NCBI RefSeq assembly: GCF_001592935.1
Contig: NZ_LRDB01000001.1
Coordinates: 434,001 to 498,000 of the forward strand
Length of the DNA: 64,000 nucleotides
DNA from: Roseivirga echinicomitans
GTDB taxonomy: Bacteria; Bacteroidota; Bacteroidia; Cytophagales; Cyclobacteriaceae
Reading direction: 5' to 3'
The notes beneath the pieces are model-generated. The model was not told where the DNA came from and did no database searches. It saw only the letters and a program-made list of their open reading frames with translations. Below are positions 40,361 through 49,717 of the stretch, piece by piece. Every line of letters starts with the position of its first letter. The first letter of the stretch is position 1. The translations under genes were made by a program, and so were the position numbers.

Positions 40361-43174
40361 ATGAGTAAACCTGAAAAAACACTCTTCCTTCTGGATGCCA
40401 TGGCATTGATTTATCGTGCCCACTTTGCCTTCAGTAAAAACCCAAGAATCAGTTCGAAAGGACTCAACACAGGAGCCGCTTTTGGTTTCACCAATAGCCT
40501 TTATGAGATCTTAGACAAAAAGAAACCTACTCATATAGCAGTGGCCTTCGATACGCATGCCCCAACTTTTAGACATGTCGACTATCCCTTATACAAGGCC
40601 AATCGTGATGCCCAGCCTGAAGATATTCGTATTGCTATTCCTTTGGTTAAAGACATCGTTCGGGCATTTAACATTCCTGTGTTGGAACTCGATGGCTACG
40701 AAGCCGATGATGTGATTGGCACTTTTGCCAAAAAAGCTTCAGCCGAAGGTTTTGAAGTTTTTATGATGACACCCGATAAAGATTTCGGTCAGTTGGTGGA
40801 AGAGCATGTGTACCTCTATAAGCCTGCATTTATGGGCAATGGGGTTGATATTATGGGGATTCCGGAAGTATTGGCCAAATGGGACATTGAAAGAATCGAT
40901 CAGGTGGTGGACATGCTCGGTTTACAAGGTGATGCCGTAGATAACATCCCTGGAATCCCTGGTGTAGGGCCTAAAACTGCTGCTAAACTTTTGAAGGATT
41001 ATGATACAGTAGAAGGCATCATTGCACATTCGCATGAGTTAAAAGGAAAGCTAAAAGAACGGGTTGAAGAGTTTGCTGCTCAAGGTTTACAATCGAAAGA
41101 ATTGGCTAGAATTTGCATTACCGTGCCCATTGACTTTGATTCCTCCACCATGGAGTACAAAGGCCCCGACAAAGAAAAACTGACTGAGATTTTTGAAGAG
41201 CTAGAGTTCCGTACCACTTTGAAACGGATTTTGGGAGAAACTCCTGCGGCTCCAACGGCATCAAAGCCAAAAGCAGTTACCAATTCTTCTCAAATGGGGC
41301 TTTTTGGCGATTCCACGCCAACACTTTCAAATGACCCTGAAGAAGCTGCCGCATCGGAAAAAAACACACTCGCCAACACCGAGCACGATTACCATTTAAT
41401 CGACACACCTCAAAAGAGAAAGCGCTTGATCAAGTATTTGATGGTGCAAAAAGAGCTTTGCTTCGATACCGAAACCGATAATTTGGAGCCAATCGAAGCA
41501 AATATGGTTGGCCTGGCCTTTTCATACAAAAAAGGAGAAGCCTATTACGTGCCCACCCCGCAAGACCGTGAAGAAGCCCAAGCCATTATTGAGGAATTCA
41601 GACCGGTTTTTGAAAATGAAGCCATTCTGAAGATTGCGCAAAACGCGAAATACGATATTCAGATCTTGAAGAATTACCATGTTGAAGTAAAGGGACCAAT
41701 CTTCGACACAATGATTGCCCATTATTTGATCGACCCAGACACGCGCCATAATATGGATGTGTTGGCCGAAAATTACCTCAATTATACGCCCGTTTCGATT
41801 ACCGAACTCATCGGTAAAAAAGGAGTGAAGCAGGGCAACATGAAAGATGTTGACATCCATAAAGTAGCGGAATACGCGGGCGAAGATGCCGATATCACCT
41901 TCCAGCTAAAACAGGTTTTCGCGCCATTGATGGAAGAAAGCAAGGTGACCAAACTCTTTGACGAAGTGGAAATTCCTTTGGTCAACGTATTGGCCGACAT
42001 TGAATACAATGGCGTAAAAATCGATGTCGATGCCTTGGCCGTGATGTCGAAAGAACTGGAAGAAGAAAGCCTAAAAGCCCAAACTCAAATCTTCGAATTG
42101 GCGGGGGTCGAGTTCAACATTGCATCGCCAAAACAGTTGGGCGAAATCCTTTTCGATCAGATGAAGCTGATTGAAAAACCGAAGAAAACTAAAACGGGTC
42201 AGTATGCTACGGGCGAAGATATTCTTTCGAAACTGGCAGTAGAGCATGACATTGCACGCATCATTTTGGAGTTCAGGGAGTACCAAAAACTGAAATCCAC
42301 TTATGTGGATGCACTTCCAAAAATGATCAGTCCGATTGATGGTTTGGTGCACACCGATTACCGTCAGGCGGTAGCGGCTACGGGGCGTTTGAGTTCCAAT
42401 AACCCAAACCTCCAAAACATTCCAATCAGGACTGAGAAAGGACGTGAAATCAGAAAAGCATTTATTCCTCGTTCCGAAGATCACATTCTTTTGGCTGCGG
42501 ATTACTCGCAAATAGAACTGCGCATTGTAGCGGCTTTTGCGGAAGATGAAAGTATGATGGATGCCTTTAAAAATGGGCGAGATATTCACTCCACCACGGC
42601 CTCAAAAGTATTTGGCGTTCCCTTGGAAGAAGTGGATCGCGACATGCGAAGGAAAGCCAAAGAAGTAAACTTCGGTTTGATCTATGGCATTTCAGCTTTT
42701 GGTTTGGCACAAAACATTGGCATTTCCCGCACCGAAGCACAGCAGATTATCACGGCTTATTTCAATGAGTTTCCTGGCGTGAAAAAATACATGGATGCCC
42801 AAGTGAACAAAGCGCGCGAGTTCACTTATGTAGAAACCATTTTAGGCCGAAGAAGGTACTTGCGTGACATTCATTCTAAAAATATGGTAGGTAGAGGCCA
42901 TGCAGAACGAAACGCCATTAATGCACCTATTCAGGGCAGTGCTGCGGACATGATTAAAGTGGCCATGATCAGCATTCACGATTGGATGAAGAAAGAAAAG
43001 CTTCAGTCAAAAATGATTATGCAAGTGCATGATGAACTCGTTTTCGATGTGTACAAACCAGAGCTTGAAATGATGAAAGAGCGCGTTCCAGCATTAATGA
43101 AATCGGCCATTGAACTTTCGATTCCTATGGAAGTGGAAGTGGGCGTGGGCGACAACTGGCTGAAAGCACATTAA
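40361..43174 (+). CDS. polA: DNA polymerase I
   Basis: 937 residues with all three parts intact. The 5'-nuclease comes first (about 1-290: DAMALIYRAHFAF, ELDGYEADDVIGTFA, DKDFGQLV, GVGPKTAAKLL). The 3'-5' proofreading exonuclease follows (about 345-520), with its acidic residues present in CFDTETDNLEP, NAKYDIQIL and AGEDADIT. The polymerase domain has motif A DYSQIELRI (about 714), the O-helix RRKAKEVNFGLIYG (about 762) and motif C QVHDELVFDV (about 888). It fills gaps in repair and removes Okazaki primers. The 182-bp gap upstream must hold its promoter; none stood out clearly. A long-stem terminator follows at 43200-43283. Confidence 0.97.
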   Translation: MSKPEKTLFLLDAMALIYRAHFAFSKNPRISSKGLNTGAAFGFTNSLYEILDKKKPTHIAVAFDTHAPTFRHVDYPLYKANRDAQPEDIRIAIPLVKDIVRAFNIPVLELDGYEADDVIGTFAKKASAEGFEVFMMTPDKDFGQLVEEHVYLYKPAFMGNGVDIMGIPEVLAKWDIERIDQVVDMLGLQGDAVDNIPGIPGVGPKTAAKLLKDYDTVEGIIAHSHELKGKLKERVEEFAAQGLQSKELARICITVPIDFDSSTMEYKGPDKEKLTEIFEELEFRTTLKRILGETPAAPTASKPKAVTNSSQMGLFGDSTPTLSNDPEEAAASEKNTLANTEHDYHLIDTPQKRKRLIKYLMVQKELCFDTETDNLEPIEANMVGLAFSYKKGEAYYVPTPQDREEAQAIIEEFRPVFENEAILKIAQNAKYDIQILKNYHVEVKGPIFDTMIAHYLIDPDTRHNMDVLAENYLNYTPVSITELIGKKGVKQGNMKDVDIHKVAEYAGEDADITFQLKQVFAPLMEESKVTKLFDEVEIPLVNVLADIEYNGVKIDVDALAVMSKELEEESLKAQTQIFELAGVEFNIASPKQLGEILFDQMKLIEKPKKTKTGQYATGEDILSKLAVEHDIARIILEFREYQKLKSTYVDALPKMISPIDGLVHTDYRQAVAATGRLSSNNPNLQNIPIRTEKGREIRKAFIPRSEDHILLAADYSQIELRIVAAFAEDESMMDAFKNGRDIHSTTASKVFGVPLEEVDRDMRRKAKEVNFGLIYGISAFGLAQNIGISRTEAQQIITAYFNEFPGVKKYMDAQVNKAREFTYVETILGRRRYLRDIHSKNMVGRGHAERNAINAPIQGSAADMIKVAMISIHDWMKKEKLQSKMIMQVHDELVFDVYKPELEMMKERVPALMKSAIELSIPMEVEVGVGDNWLKAH

Positions 43175-43199
43175 TAATTTAAGTCTGTTTATTTTACTC

Positions 43200-43283
43200 A
43201 ACCCTCCAAAAGTTCAAGTTCACAGTTCAGATGTGTTTAATAAATTCTGAGCCTATCGAAGTATCAACTTTTGGAGGGTTTTT
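43200..43283 (+). terminator. Long-stem terminator, or leader hairpin, between polA and the dehydratase gene
   Basis: Arms AACCCTCCAAAAG (43200-43212) and CTTTTGGAGGGTT (43268-43280) pair over 13 bp around a 55-nt loop and lead into five T's. The T-run ends only 18 bp before the ATG at 43302. It therefore serves as the polA terminator but could also act in the leader of the next gene. Confidence 0.65.
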
Positions 43284-43301
43284 ACCATATTTAAAACCAC
43301 T

Positions 43302-44249
43302 ATGGAATTACCGATCAGTTTAGCACAGCTTCGCGAAGCACACGAACGCATCAAGCCGTTCATTCATCGTACCCCGATTCTTACTTCGGAAAGTATCAAT
43401 GCAATTGCCGGCTGCGAGGTGTATTTCAAGTGCGAGAACTTACAGAAGATTGGAGCGTTTAAAGCACGCGGTGGTTTAAACGCTGTGCTTTCTCTTTCTG
43501 AGGAACAAAGGGCGAAGGGTGTGGTAACGCATAGTTCGGGAAACCATGCACAGGCCATGGCCATGGCGGCCAAAACCTGCGGCATTCCCGCTTACATCGT
43601 AATGCCCAACACCGCCCCTGAAGTAAAGAAAAAAGCAGTGGCGGGCTATGGCGCAGAAATCACCTTTTGCGAACCCAACCAAGCGGCTCGTGAAGCAGCA
43701 GCCAATCAGATTATGGAGACAACCGGAGCTACTTATGTTTCTCCTTACAACGATAATAAAGTCATCGAAGGGCAGGGCACTGCGGCCATAGAGTTTATGG
43801 AAGACCAGCCTGATTTGGAAGTTTTGATGACGCCTGTGGGTGGGGGTGGCCTCTTGGCCGGAACCGCATTGGCGGCTCATTATTTAAAGCCCGATCTCAA
43901 GATTTATGCTGGCGAACCAGAGGGCGCCATGGACACTTTTCTCTCCATACAAAAGGGTGAAATTGTACCGAATACAACCACCAATACCATTGCCGATGGC
44001 CTTTTGGTGACTGTAGGCGATAAGAACTTTGCCATTATTCAGAAATTGGTGGATGGTATTTTAGTGGTGAATGACCAAGAAATTGCCCATGCCATGCGCT
44101 TGATTTGGGAGCGGATGAAAATTGTGGTGGAGCCTTCTGGGGCTGTGCCTTTTGCTGCCCTATTAAAGTACAAAGCCCAGTTTGCTGGCCAAAAAGTCGG
44201 TATCATTATCAGTGGTGGCAATGTAGATTTAGGGAAGTTGCCTTTCTAA
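43302..44249 (+). CDS. Threonine dehydratase / serine racemase-like PLP enzyme
   Basis: 315 residues of fold-type II PLP enzyme. The PLP-binding Lys lies in GAFKARGG (Lys54), SSGNHAQ (about 78-84) holds the cofactor ring, and the glycine loop is VGGGGLLAG (about 183). SGGN near the end is the Ser that contacts the pyridine nitrogen. The length matches catabolic-type threonine ammonia-lyase and serine racemase; the C-terminal regulatory ACT-like domain of biosynthetic IlvA is absent. It would turn L-threonine or L-serine into the 2-oxo acid and ammonia, or racemise serine. Sequence alone does not decide between these. It converges on the LytTR gene with a 7-bp gap. Confidence 0.9.
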   Translation: MELPISLAQLREAHERIKPFIHRTPILTSESINAIAGCEVYFKCENLQKIGAFKARGGLNAVLSLSEEQRAKGVVTHSSGNHAQAMAMAAKTCGIPAYIVMPNTAPEVKKKAVAGYGAEITFCEPNQAAREAAANQIMETTGATYVSPYNDNKVIEGQGTAAIEFMEDQPDLEVLMTPVGGGGLLAGTALAAHYLKPDLKIYAGEPEGAMDTFLSIQKGEIVPNTTTNTIADGLLVTVGDKNFAIIQKLVDGILVVNDQEIAHAMRLIWERMKIVVEPSGAVPFAALLKYKAQFAGQKVGIIISGGNVDLGKLPF

Positions 44250-44256
44250 ACTACCA

Positions 44257-44925
44257 TTAAGAAATAGCCTCCACCAACAACTGATAATAGATGGAGCTAA
44301 TTGGAATCATCTCTTTACCGATGTTCAATTGATGTTTTTCTATTTTATTGATAAAGGCCTTATTGACCAAAAAGGAGCGGTGGGTCTTTAAAAAACCCTG
44401 CGGCAAAAGTGCGTTTTCAGCTTGTTGCATTGTCATTCGACTAAGAACTTGTTCGCTTTCCGTCACAAACTTTACATAGTTGCCTTCTGCCTTGGCGTAT
44501 TTGATTTGCGCTATTTCAAGTCGTACATATTCATAGCCCGTTTTCAGAAAAAGGTGCTGATCGTTCTTTTGTTCCAGTCGATCGCTGGCCTTGTTTACCG
44601 CCTTTAAAAACCTCCCGAAATCGAAAGGTTTCAGCAGGTAATCCACGGTTTGAAAATCATAACTCTCTAGCGCATATTCCTGATAAGCAGTGGTAAAGAT
44701 CACCAAAGGTGCTTTTGAAAGGCTTTTCAGAAAATCCATTCCAGAGATATCCGGCATTTTTACATCCAAAAAAAGCAAGTCAACCGAATTGGTTTTTAGG
44801 AACTCAAGGGCCTGATAGGCATTAGTAAAGCTCGCTTTCAATTCCAAAAACGGAATTTTATTGGCGTGGCTTTCGATAATGTCCAGCGCAATCGGTTCGT
44901 CATCTATGGCAATGGCTCTGATCAT
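44257..44925 (-). CDS. LytTR-type response regulator
   Basis: 222 residues. The receiver domain has the acidic pocket IDDEP (residues 8-12), the phosphorylated Asp in LLFLDVKMPDISG (Asp54), the Thr in VIFTTAYQ and the Lys in LLKPFDF. The C-terminal half is a LytTR DNA-binding domain (FLKTGYEYVRLEIAQIKYAKAEGNYVKF, then FLKTHRSFLVNKAFINKI). The start overlaps the end of the histidine kinase by four bases (ATGA), so the pair is translationally coupled. It should be phosphorylated by that kinase and regulate transcription; targets are unknown. Confidence 0.95.
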   Translation of the reverse strand: MIRAIAIDDEPIALDIIESHANKIPFLELKASFTNAYQALEFLKTNSVDLLFLDVKMPDISGMDFLKSLSKAPLVIFTTAYQEYALESYDFQTVDYLLKPFDFGRFLKAVNKASDRLEQKNDQHLFLKTGYEYVRLEIAQIKYAKAEGNYVKFVTESEQVLSRMTMQQAENALLPQGFLKTHRSFLVNKAFINKIEKHQLNIGKEMIPISSIYYQLLVEAIS

Positions 44926-46451
44926 ATCAAGGTGATTTTAATGTTGGCCTCAAAGCTGTCTTCCGTTTCATAAATTTGAAATAAGTGTTTTTCAGGATAA
45001 AGAATGCCCAAACGCTTTCTCACATTCTCCAGCCCAATTCCCGATTTTCCTTTTTCAGGATCTCCCCCATGTTTGTGAACGCTGTTTTGAACATTCAAAT
45101 GCACCTCTTCCGCATTACAAGTTAATTTTATTTTTACCCAAGAGGGTTTCTGAAAACTCACTCCATGTTTAAAAGCATTTTCAACAAAAGGAATCAGCAC
45201 CATGGGCGTAATTTCTCCTTGGCAACCTTCAGCTACATCTACTTCCAATTGAAAATGATCTTTTTGTGAAATTCGCAAAGTTTGAAGTTCGATGTAATTA
45301 CGGAGGTAGTCAATTTCCTTCTGCAATGGAATTTTCTCAGCGTGGTTTTCGTGCAACATAAAACGCATCATCTCGCTGAGCTGCTGCACCGCATGGGCCG
45401 TTTTTGGGCTCTCCTCATTGAGCGCCAAACCATAGACCGTATTTAAGGAGTTAAACAGAAAGTGCGGGTTGATTTGAGATTTGAGCAGGGAGAGTTCGGA
45501 CTCTGAGCTAGCTATTTGTAATTGAGTCCTTACCCCAGCCACATTAAATTTCCAAACCAGTATGGCAACTGTTCCTGATATAATGGCAAAAAATAGAAGC
45601 CTAAGAAATCCAGCTGGAACTGGGTCAAAGGAAGTAAGTAAGGAGGAGTCAAACCCAAAAGCGATGCCCCCTAAGACCATCACAAAAGAAACGACTCCAA
45701 AAATAGAGACAAACCCAAGAGATACTCTTTCAGATAAGTTGTTAAAAACCCATTTACCGCGCTCAACAATAGTGGAAAGAATGAGCGAACCAATGAAAGT
45801 AGAAACTAAAGCAGCAATTAAAAGATTGATAACGAGGAAAATAAAAGCTAAAGAAAACACATGAATTTGAATAACTACGAAGTAGATAATTAAAATTATA
45901 AGAAAATTTAAAAAGTAGTTTACCGTCCAAAACCTTAACCCAAAGGACTGTATACTTACGCCTATAGGCTTAGCGTTTTTAATCGTCAGTAATGAAAAAG
46001 TGATGGAAGAAAATAGTGCGCCTAACCCAATGATTGAGTAATAAAAGAATGGAGGTATAGCTTCAAAAGTTTGAGAATCATTCAGGGGACCTTTTAGTAA
46101 ACTAAATTCAAAAAATGGATTTAAAAACTCATGAACCAATGCACACAATCCACCATAGACTATAGCATATAGTACAAACAGAAATGGCAAAAAGCGAACC
46201 CTAGCCTTTTCTATTGATTTTTTCGATATCGTACTTCCAAAGTAAAATAACGCGACTAACAATACCACCGATATCCCTTTAGCAAAAATGGAGTTCGTCA
46301 GTATAGACTTGGCTTCCTCTGAACTCTTCCCAACTTGAATAGCTTGGTCAATAATGTAGTCGCCTTGATTAATAAAAATCACAACGCCCACCATAACGGC
46401 AAAAAGAAAAAGGCCAATGACAATGCTCTCAATTATGTGTGTGTTTCTCAT
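44922..46451 (-). CDS. LytS/YehU-type sensor histidine kinase
   Basis: 509 residues. The N-terminal ~310 residues hold about eight membrane helices (for example SIVIGLFLFAVMVGVVIFI, ISVVLLVALFYFGSTI and VSIFGVVSFVMVLGGIAFGF) and no large extracytoplasmic domain. The cytoplasmic His_kinase domain has LKSQINPHFLFNSLNTVYGLA (phospho-accepting His near residue 325). The ATPase shows PFVENAFKHGVS (N-box, about 423) and GKSGIGLENVRKRL (G-box). The signal is probably sensed within the membrane. It forms an operon with the overlapping LytTR regulator. The promoter lies in the 137-bp divergent gap before the VOC gene and was not identified. Confidence 0.94.
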   Translation of the reverse strand: MRNTHIIESIVIGLFLFAVMVGVVIFINQGDYIIDQAIQVGKSSEEAKSILTNSIFAKGISVVLLVALFYFGSTISKKSIEKARVRFLPFLFVLYAIVYGGLCALVHEFLNPFFEFSLLKGPLNDSQTFEAIPPFFYYSIIGLGALFSSITFSLLTIKNAKPIGVSIQSFGLRFWTVNYFLNFLIILIIYFVVIQIHVFSLAFIFLVINLLIAALVSTFIGSLILSTIVERGKWVFNNLSERVSLGFVSIFGVVSFVMVLGGIAFGFDSSLLTSFDPVPAGFLRLLFFAIISGTVAILVWKFNVAGVRTQLQIASSESELSLLKSQINPHFLFNSLNTVYGLALNEESPKTAHAVQQLSEMMRFMLHENHAEKIPLQKEIDYLRNYIELQTLRISQKDHFQLEVDVAEGCQGEITPMVLIPFVENAFKHGVSFQKPSWVKIKLTCNAEEVHLNVQNSVHKHGGDPEKGKSGIGLENVRKRLGILYPEKHLFQIYETEDSFEANIKITLI

Positions 46452-46588
46452 CTTTTTTTCTTCAATGATACCCTCTCATACACTCTTCAAAAAATAAATG
46501 TGACCAAAGCCCAAAACAATGTGACGGAATATAATCTATTCTTGCAAGCCAATAGATAATTAAGCATTTTGCTGTAAATATTAATACT

Positions 46589-47005
46589 ATGAACACTCCT
46601 TTTCATTTGGCCTTTCCCGTAAAGGACATCGAATCTACCCGATCTTTCTTTGGCGACTTGCTGGGCTGCGAAATTGGCCGCTCTACGGAGAAATGGATCG
46701 ACTTTAATTTCTTTGGTCATCAATTGAGTGCACACGTAAAGCCAGAAGAATTGGCCCAAGCGCATGCTAATATTGTAGATGGTAAAAATGTGCCTGTTCG
46801 CCATTTCGGAGCTATTTTGGAATGGAACCAATGGCACACATTAGCCGACAAGCTAAAAACCCACGGAACCGAATTTGTGATTGAACCTTACATTCGTTTC
46901 GAAGGCCAAGTAGGCGAACAAGCAACCATGTTCTTTCTCGACCCCAGCGGAAACGCTTTAGAATTCAAAGCCTTTAAAGACACAAGCCAAATTTTCGCCA
47001 AATGA
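46589..47005 (+). CDS. VOC superfamily (glyoxalase/dioxygenase-like) protein
   Basis: 138 residues with two beta-alpha-beta-beta-beta modules. It starts [30 protein letters not shown] and ends [17 protein letters not shown], the classic VOC pattern with the last Glu (ALEFK) as a metal ligand. His4-like and [11 protein letters not shown] residues could supply other ligands. Members include glyoxalase I, fosfomycin-resistance enzymes and ring-cleaving dioxygenases; the substrate is not evident. The stop overlaps the start of the next gene by four bases, so it is the first gene of a three-gene coupled operon with an exported amidohydrolase and a DJ-1-like lipoprotein. Confidence 0.9.
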   Translation: MNTPFHLAFPVKDIESTRSFFGDLLGCEIGRSTEKWIDFNFFGHQLSAHVKPEELAQAHANIVDGKNVPVRHFGAILEWNQWHTLADKLKTHGTEFVIEPYIRFEGQVGEQATMFFLDPSGNALEFKAFKDTSQIFAK

Positions 47006-48264
47006 GAAAACTCACTGGTTTACTTTCGGCAGCACTCATCTCCCTTTCAGTTTTCAGTCTTAAAGCACAAGACGACTTTCTCTTCAAACCCAAACAGGTT
47101 TTTGATGGAAAAGAAACGCATGCCAATTGGGTCGTAGCGGTAAAAGGCAACCGAATTACTTACGTTGGGGCAAAATACACGGGTCAAGCAAATGAGGTGA
47201 TTGAGTTGAAAAACCAAACCCTATTGCCTGGCTTAATCGAAGGGCACTCGCATATTTTATTGCACCCTTATAATGAGGTGTCTTGGAACGATCAAGTGCT
47301 TAAAGAATCTATTGCCGAACGTTCCGCCAGGGCAGTTAATCACTTGGAGGCCTCGCTAATGGCTGGCATTACCACCATGCGCGATTTGGGTTCCGAAGGG
47401 GCGGGCTATGCCGATGTAGGCATGAAGCAGGCCGTAGAAAAAGGAGTCATTCCTGGACCACGGCTTTTGGTGGCAGGAAAAGCCATTGTGGCGACTGGCA
47501 GTTATGGTCCAAAGGGTTTTCATGAGGGAGTAGAAGTGCCACTCGGTGCCGAAACGGCCGATGGTTTTGATGACCTCATTCGGGTAACGCGTGATCAAAT
47601 AGGGCATGGAGCCGATTTTATTAAAGTGTATGCCGATTACCGTTGGGGGCCAAACGGCACAGCCGAGGCTACTTTCACTATAACAGAGTTAAAAACCATT
47701 GTAGAAATTGCTGAGTCCAGCGGACGCTATGTAGTGGCACATGCTTCTTCAGAAGAAGGGATGCGCAGGGCGATTGATGCGGGTATAGAAACCATAGAAC
47801 ATGGCGATGGTGCCACTCCAGAAATTTTTAAAATGATGAAGGAAAAAGGTGTCGCCTTTTGCCCAACGCTAGCCGCTGGTGATGCCATTACACAATATGG
47901 CGGTTGGAAAAGGGGCGTTGACCCAGAGCCCGCCCGAATAGCAGCCAAAAGAAAAAGCTTTAAAATGGCCTTAGACTCAGGTGTAAAATTGGTTTTTGGT
48001 GGCGATGTTGGCGTTTTTCCACATGGCGAAAATGTTAGAGAGTTGGAGATGATGGTAGAGTACGGAATGAATACCGAGGCTGCTTTAATTTCTGCTACTT
48101 CGGCCAATGCTGAACAGTTTCACCTTGACCAACTTGGCCAAATCAAAGCTGGATTTCTAGCCGATATTATTGCCGTTCAAGGCGATCCATCCAAAGACAT
48201 CGCCTCACTTAAAAAGGTGAGCTTGGTAATGAAAGATGGTAAAATTTATAAAAACGAAAATTGA
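47002..48264 (+). CDS. Exported amidohydrolase (imidazolonepropionase/prolidase-like)
   Basis: 420 residues with a signal peptide ([17 protein letters not shown]), so it acts in the periplasm or outside. It is an amidohydrolase TIM barrel: metal-binding HxH in EGHSHILLH (His81, His83), FIKVYAD with the likely carboxylated or bridging Lys, [18 protein letters not shown] and the final catalytic Asp in [15 protein letters not shown]. Relatives hydrolyse dipeptides with C-terminal Pro or Arg/Lys, or cyclic amides such as imidazolonepropionate. The start ATG overlaps the VOC stop, and its TGA shares one base with the next ATG, so all three genes are translationally coupled. The substrate is unknown. 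Confidence 0.9.
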   Translation: MRKLTGLLSAALISLSVFSLKAQDDFLFKPKQVFDGKETHANWVVAVKGNRITYVGAKYTGQANEVIELKNQTLLPGLIEGHSHILLHPYNEVSWNDQVLKESIAERSARAVNHLEASLMAGITTMRDLGSEGAGYADVGMKQAVEKGVIPGPRLLVAGKAIVATGSYGPKGFHEGVEVPLGAETADGFDDLIRVTRDQIGHGADFIKVYADYRWGPNGTAEATFTITELKTIVEIAESSGRYVVAHASSEEGMRRAIDAGIETIEHGDGATPEIFKMMKEKGVAFCPTLAAGDAITQYGGWKRGVDPEPARIAAKRKSFKMALDSGVKLVFGGDVGVFPHGENVRELEMMVEYGMNTEAALISATSANAEQFHLDQLGQIKAGFLADIIAVQGDPSKDIASLKKVSLVMKDGKIYKNEN

Positions 48265-48998
48265 TGAAAAAGCTACTTTCTATTTTCTGCTTTCTGCTCA
48301 TGGTGGCTTGTCAGGCACCACAAGAAAACAAACAAGTTGCACAGACAACTAAAGAGGTTTTCAAACCAGAGAACAAACCCACCAAAGAACTGAATGTAGC
48401 TTTTCTGGCCATCAACGGAGTGTATAATTCAGAGCTGATGGCACCTTTCGATATTTTTCAGCACACCATTTTTCATACAGAAAAAGGAATGAAGACTTTC
48501 ATCGTCTCTCCCACCAAAGAAGTGATTACTACTTTTGAAGGTATTCGCATTTTACCCGATTACGATTTTGATGATGTACCGAATATTGACATCCTAGTGG
48601 TGCCCAGTGCAGAAAACAACATGGGGTCAGATTTGGAAGACGAACGCCTGATCAACTTTGTGAAGGAAAAAGGGGGGAACGCCATGTACATTATGTCCTT
48701 ATGCGATGGTGCATTTATTCTGGCCAAAGCGGGTCTCTTAGATAAAGTAAAGTCTACCACTTTCCCCAGCGACATTGGCCAATTCAGACAGACTTTTCCT
48801 GAGTTAGATGTTTATGAAAACGTCAGCTTTGTGCACGATGGCAAAACCATTACCTCATCGGGTGGCGCCAAGTCTTACGACCCAGCATTATACTTAGTCG
48901 AATTTCTTTATGGTAAAAAAGCAGCCGATGGCGTAGCAGGTGGCTTGGTCATCGATTGGAATGTAGGCGAAATCAAATCCATTACCCCAGAGAAGTGA
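48264..48998 (+). CDS. DJ-1/PfpI-family lipoprotein
   Basis: The start is set at the ATG at 48264, which overlaps the previous TGA by one base; a TTG one codon earlier is unlikely. The protein has 244 residues and a lipoprotein signal KKLLSIFCFLLMVAC, so this DJ-1-like domain is tethered to an envelope membrane rather than cytoplasmic. The nucleophile elbow is IMSLCDGAFILAKAGLL, with Cys near residue 147. The preceding segment DILVVPSAENN and the following TTFPSDIGQFRQTFPE are typical of the ThiJ/PfpI domain of AraC-like (GlxA) regulators, but no DNA-binding domain is present. A role against reactive carbonyls is possible given the VOC neighbour, as an inference only. Confidence 0.88.
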   Translation: MKKLLSIFCFLLMVACQAPQENKQVAQTTKEVFKPENKPTKELNVAFLAINGVYNSELMAPFDIFQHTIFHTEKGMKTFIVSPTKEVITTFEGIRILPDYDFDDVPNIDILVVPSAENNMGSDLEDERLINFVKEKGGNAMYIMSLCDGAFILAKAGLLDKVKSTTFPSDIGQFRQTFPELDVYENVSFVHDGKTITSSGGAKSYDPALYLVEFLYGKKAADGVAGGLVIDWNVGEIKSITPEK

Positions 48999-49012
48999 AT
49001 GCTACAAGGCTA

Positions 49013-49708
49013 TTAAGCCGTAAAGTAATCCTCTAAGTCTTTTAAAGTAGTTTCGCTGGTTTGGATATCCTTCTGAACTTTGCCCTTTTCCAGCAAAACT
49101 ATACGTTCGCAGACTTCCGTAACGTGACTTAAGTCGTGGCTAGAAATCATTAGCGTAACGTCCTTTTCTTTCTTCAGTTTTCTCAAAATTTCCTTTAGCC
49201 GAATTTGTGTGGTGGGGTCAAGGTTAGCAAAAGGTTCGTCCAATAAAATGATTTCAGGATTTCCCATCAAAGCCGCCACAATGCCTACTTTCTTTTGATT
49301 TCCTTTCGAAAGGTCACGGATGTACTTTTTCTTCCCTCTGATTTCATCGTTGAACAAATCGTCAAACTGATTCAAAAACTCCTGTAAATCACCTTTTGAG
49401 TAATTGTGCAAAGAGGCAATAAACTCGAAATATTCATCAGGTGTTAGGTAGTCAATTAGGAAGGATTCGTCCAAGAACGAACCAGTGTAATATTTCCAGT
49501 CCTCATTATTTTGAACGTTTACACCCTTAGAAAGCACCTCACCTGTTGAGGGTCTAATCAGGTCTAAAATCATTCTGAAGAAGGTCGTTTTGCCCGCTCC
49601 ATTATTTCCAACCAAACCGTAGCTTTCGCCTTTGGCAATATGCATTTCAGGAATATTGACAACCTCAACTCCTTTATAACTTTTCGAAAGTTTTTTTACG
49701 TCAATCAT
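49013..49708 (-). CDS. ABC transporter ATP-binding protein
   Basis: 231 residues. Walker A is GLVGNNGAGKTT (residues 31-42), the signature is LSKGNQKKV (about 133), Walker B with the catalytic Glu is IILLDEPFANLD (about 153-164), and the H-loop is MISSHDLSHV. It is of the exporter/CcmA-like type that pairs with membrane-only permeases. It begins 9 bp after the DUF5687 permease gene and is the last gene of a three-gene operon: M28 peptidase, permease, ATPase. The substrate is unknown. Confidence 0.95.
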   Translation of the reverse strand: MIDVKKLSKSYKGVEVVNIPEMHIAKGESYGLVGNNGAGKTTFFRMILDLIRPSTGEVLSKGVNVQNNEDWKYYTGSFLDESFLIDYLTPDEYFEFIASLHNYSKGDLQEFLNQFDDLFNDEIRGKKKYIRDLSKGNQKKVGIVAALMGNPEIILLDEPFANLDPTTQIRLKEILRKLKKEKDVTLMISSHDLSHVTEVCERIVLLEKGKVQKDIQTSETTLKDLEDYFTA

Positions 49709-49717
49709 CTTAATGGT

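Noticed and set aside
43302-44249. Assignment as biosynthetic threonine deaminase IlvA
   Set aside because: The regulatory C-terminal domain is missing at 315 residues; a catabolic-type dehydratase or serine racemase fits better.
46335-46837. Frames over the kinase/VOC intergenic region (plus 46335-46559, minus 46487-46837)
   Set aside because: They run antisense into the histidine kinase start and across the VOC gene; the VOC and kinase assignments are strong.
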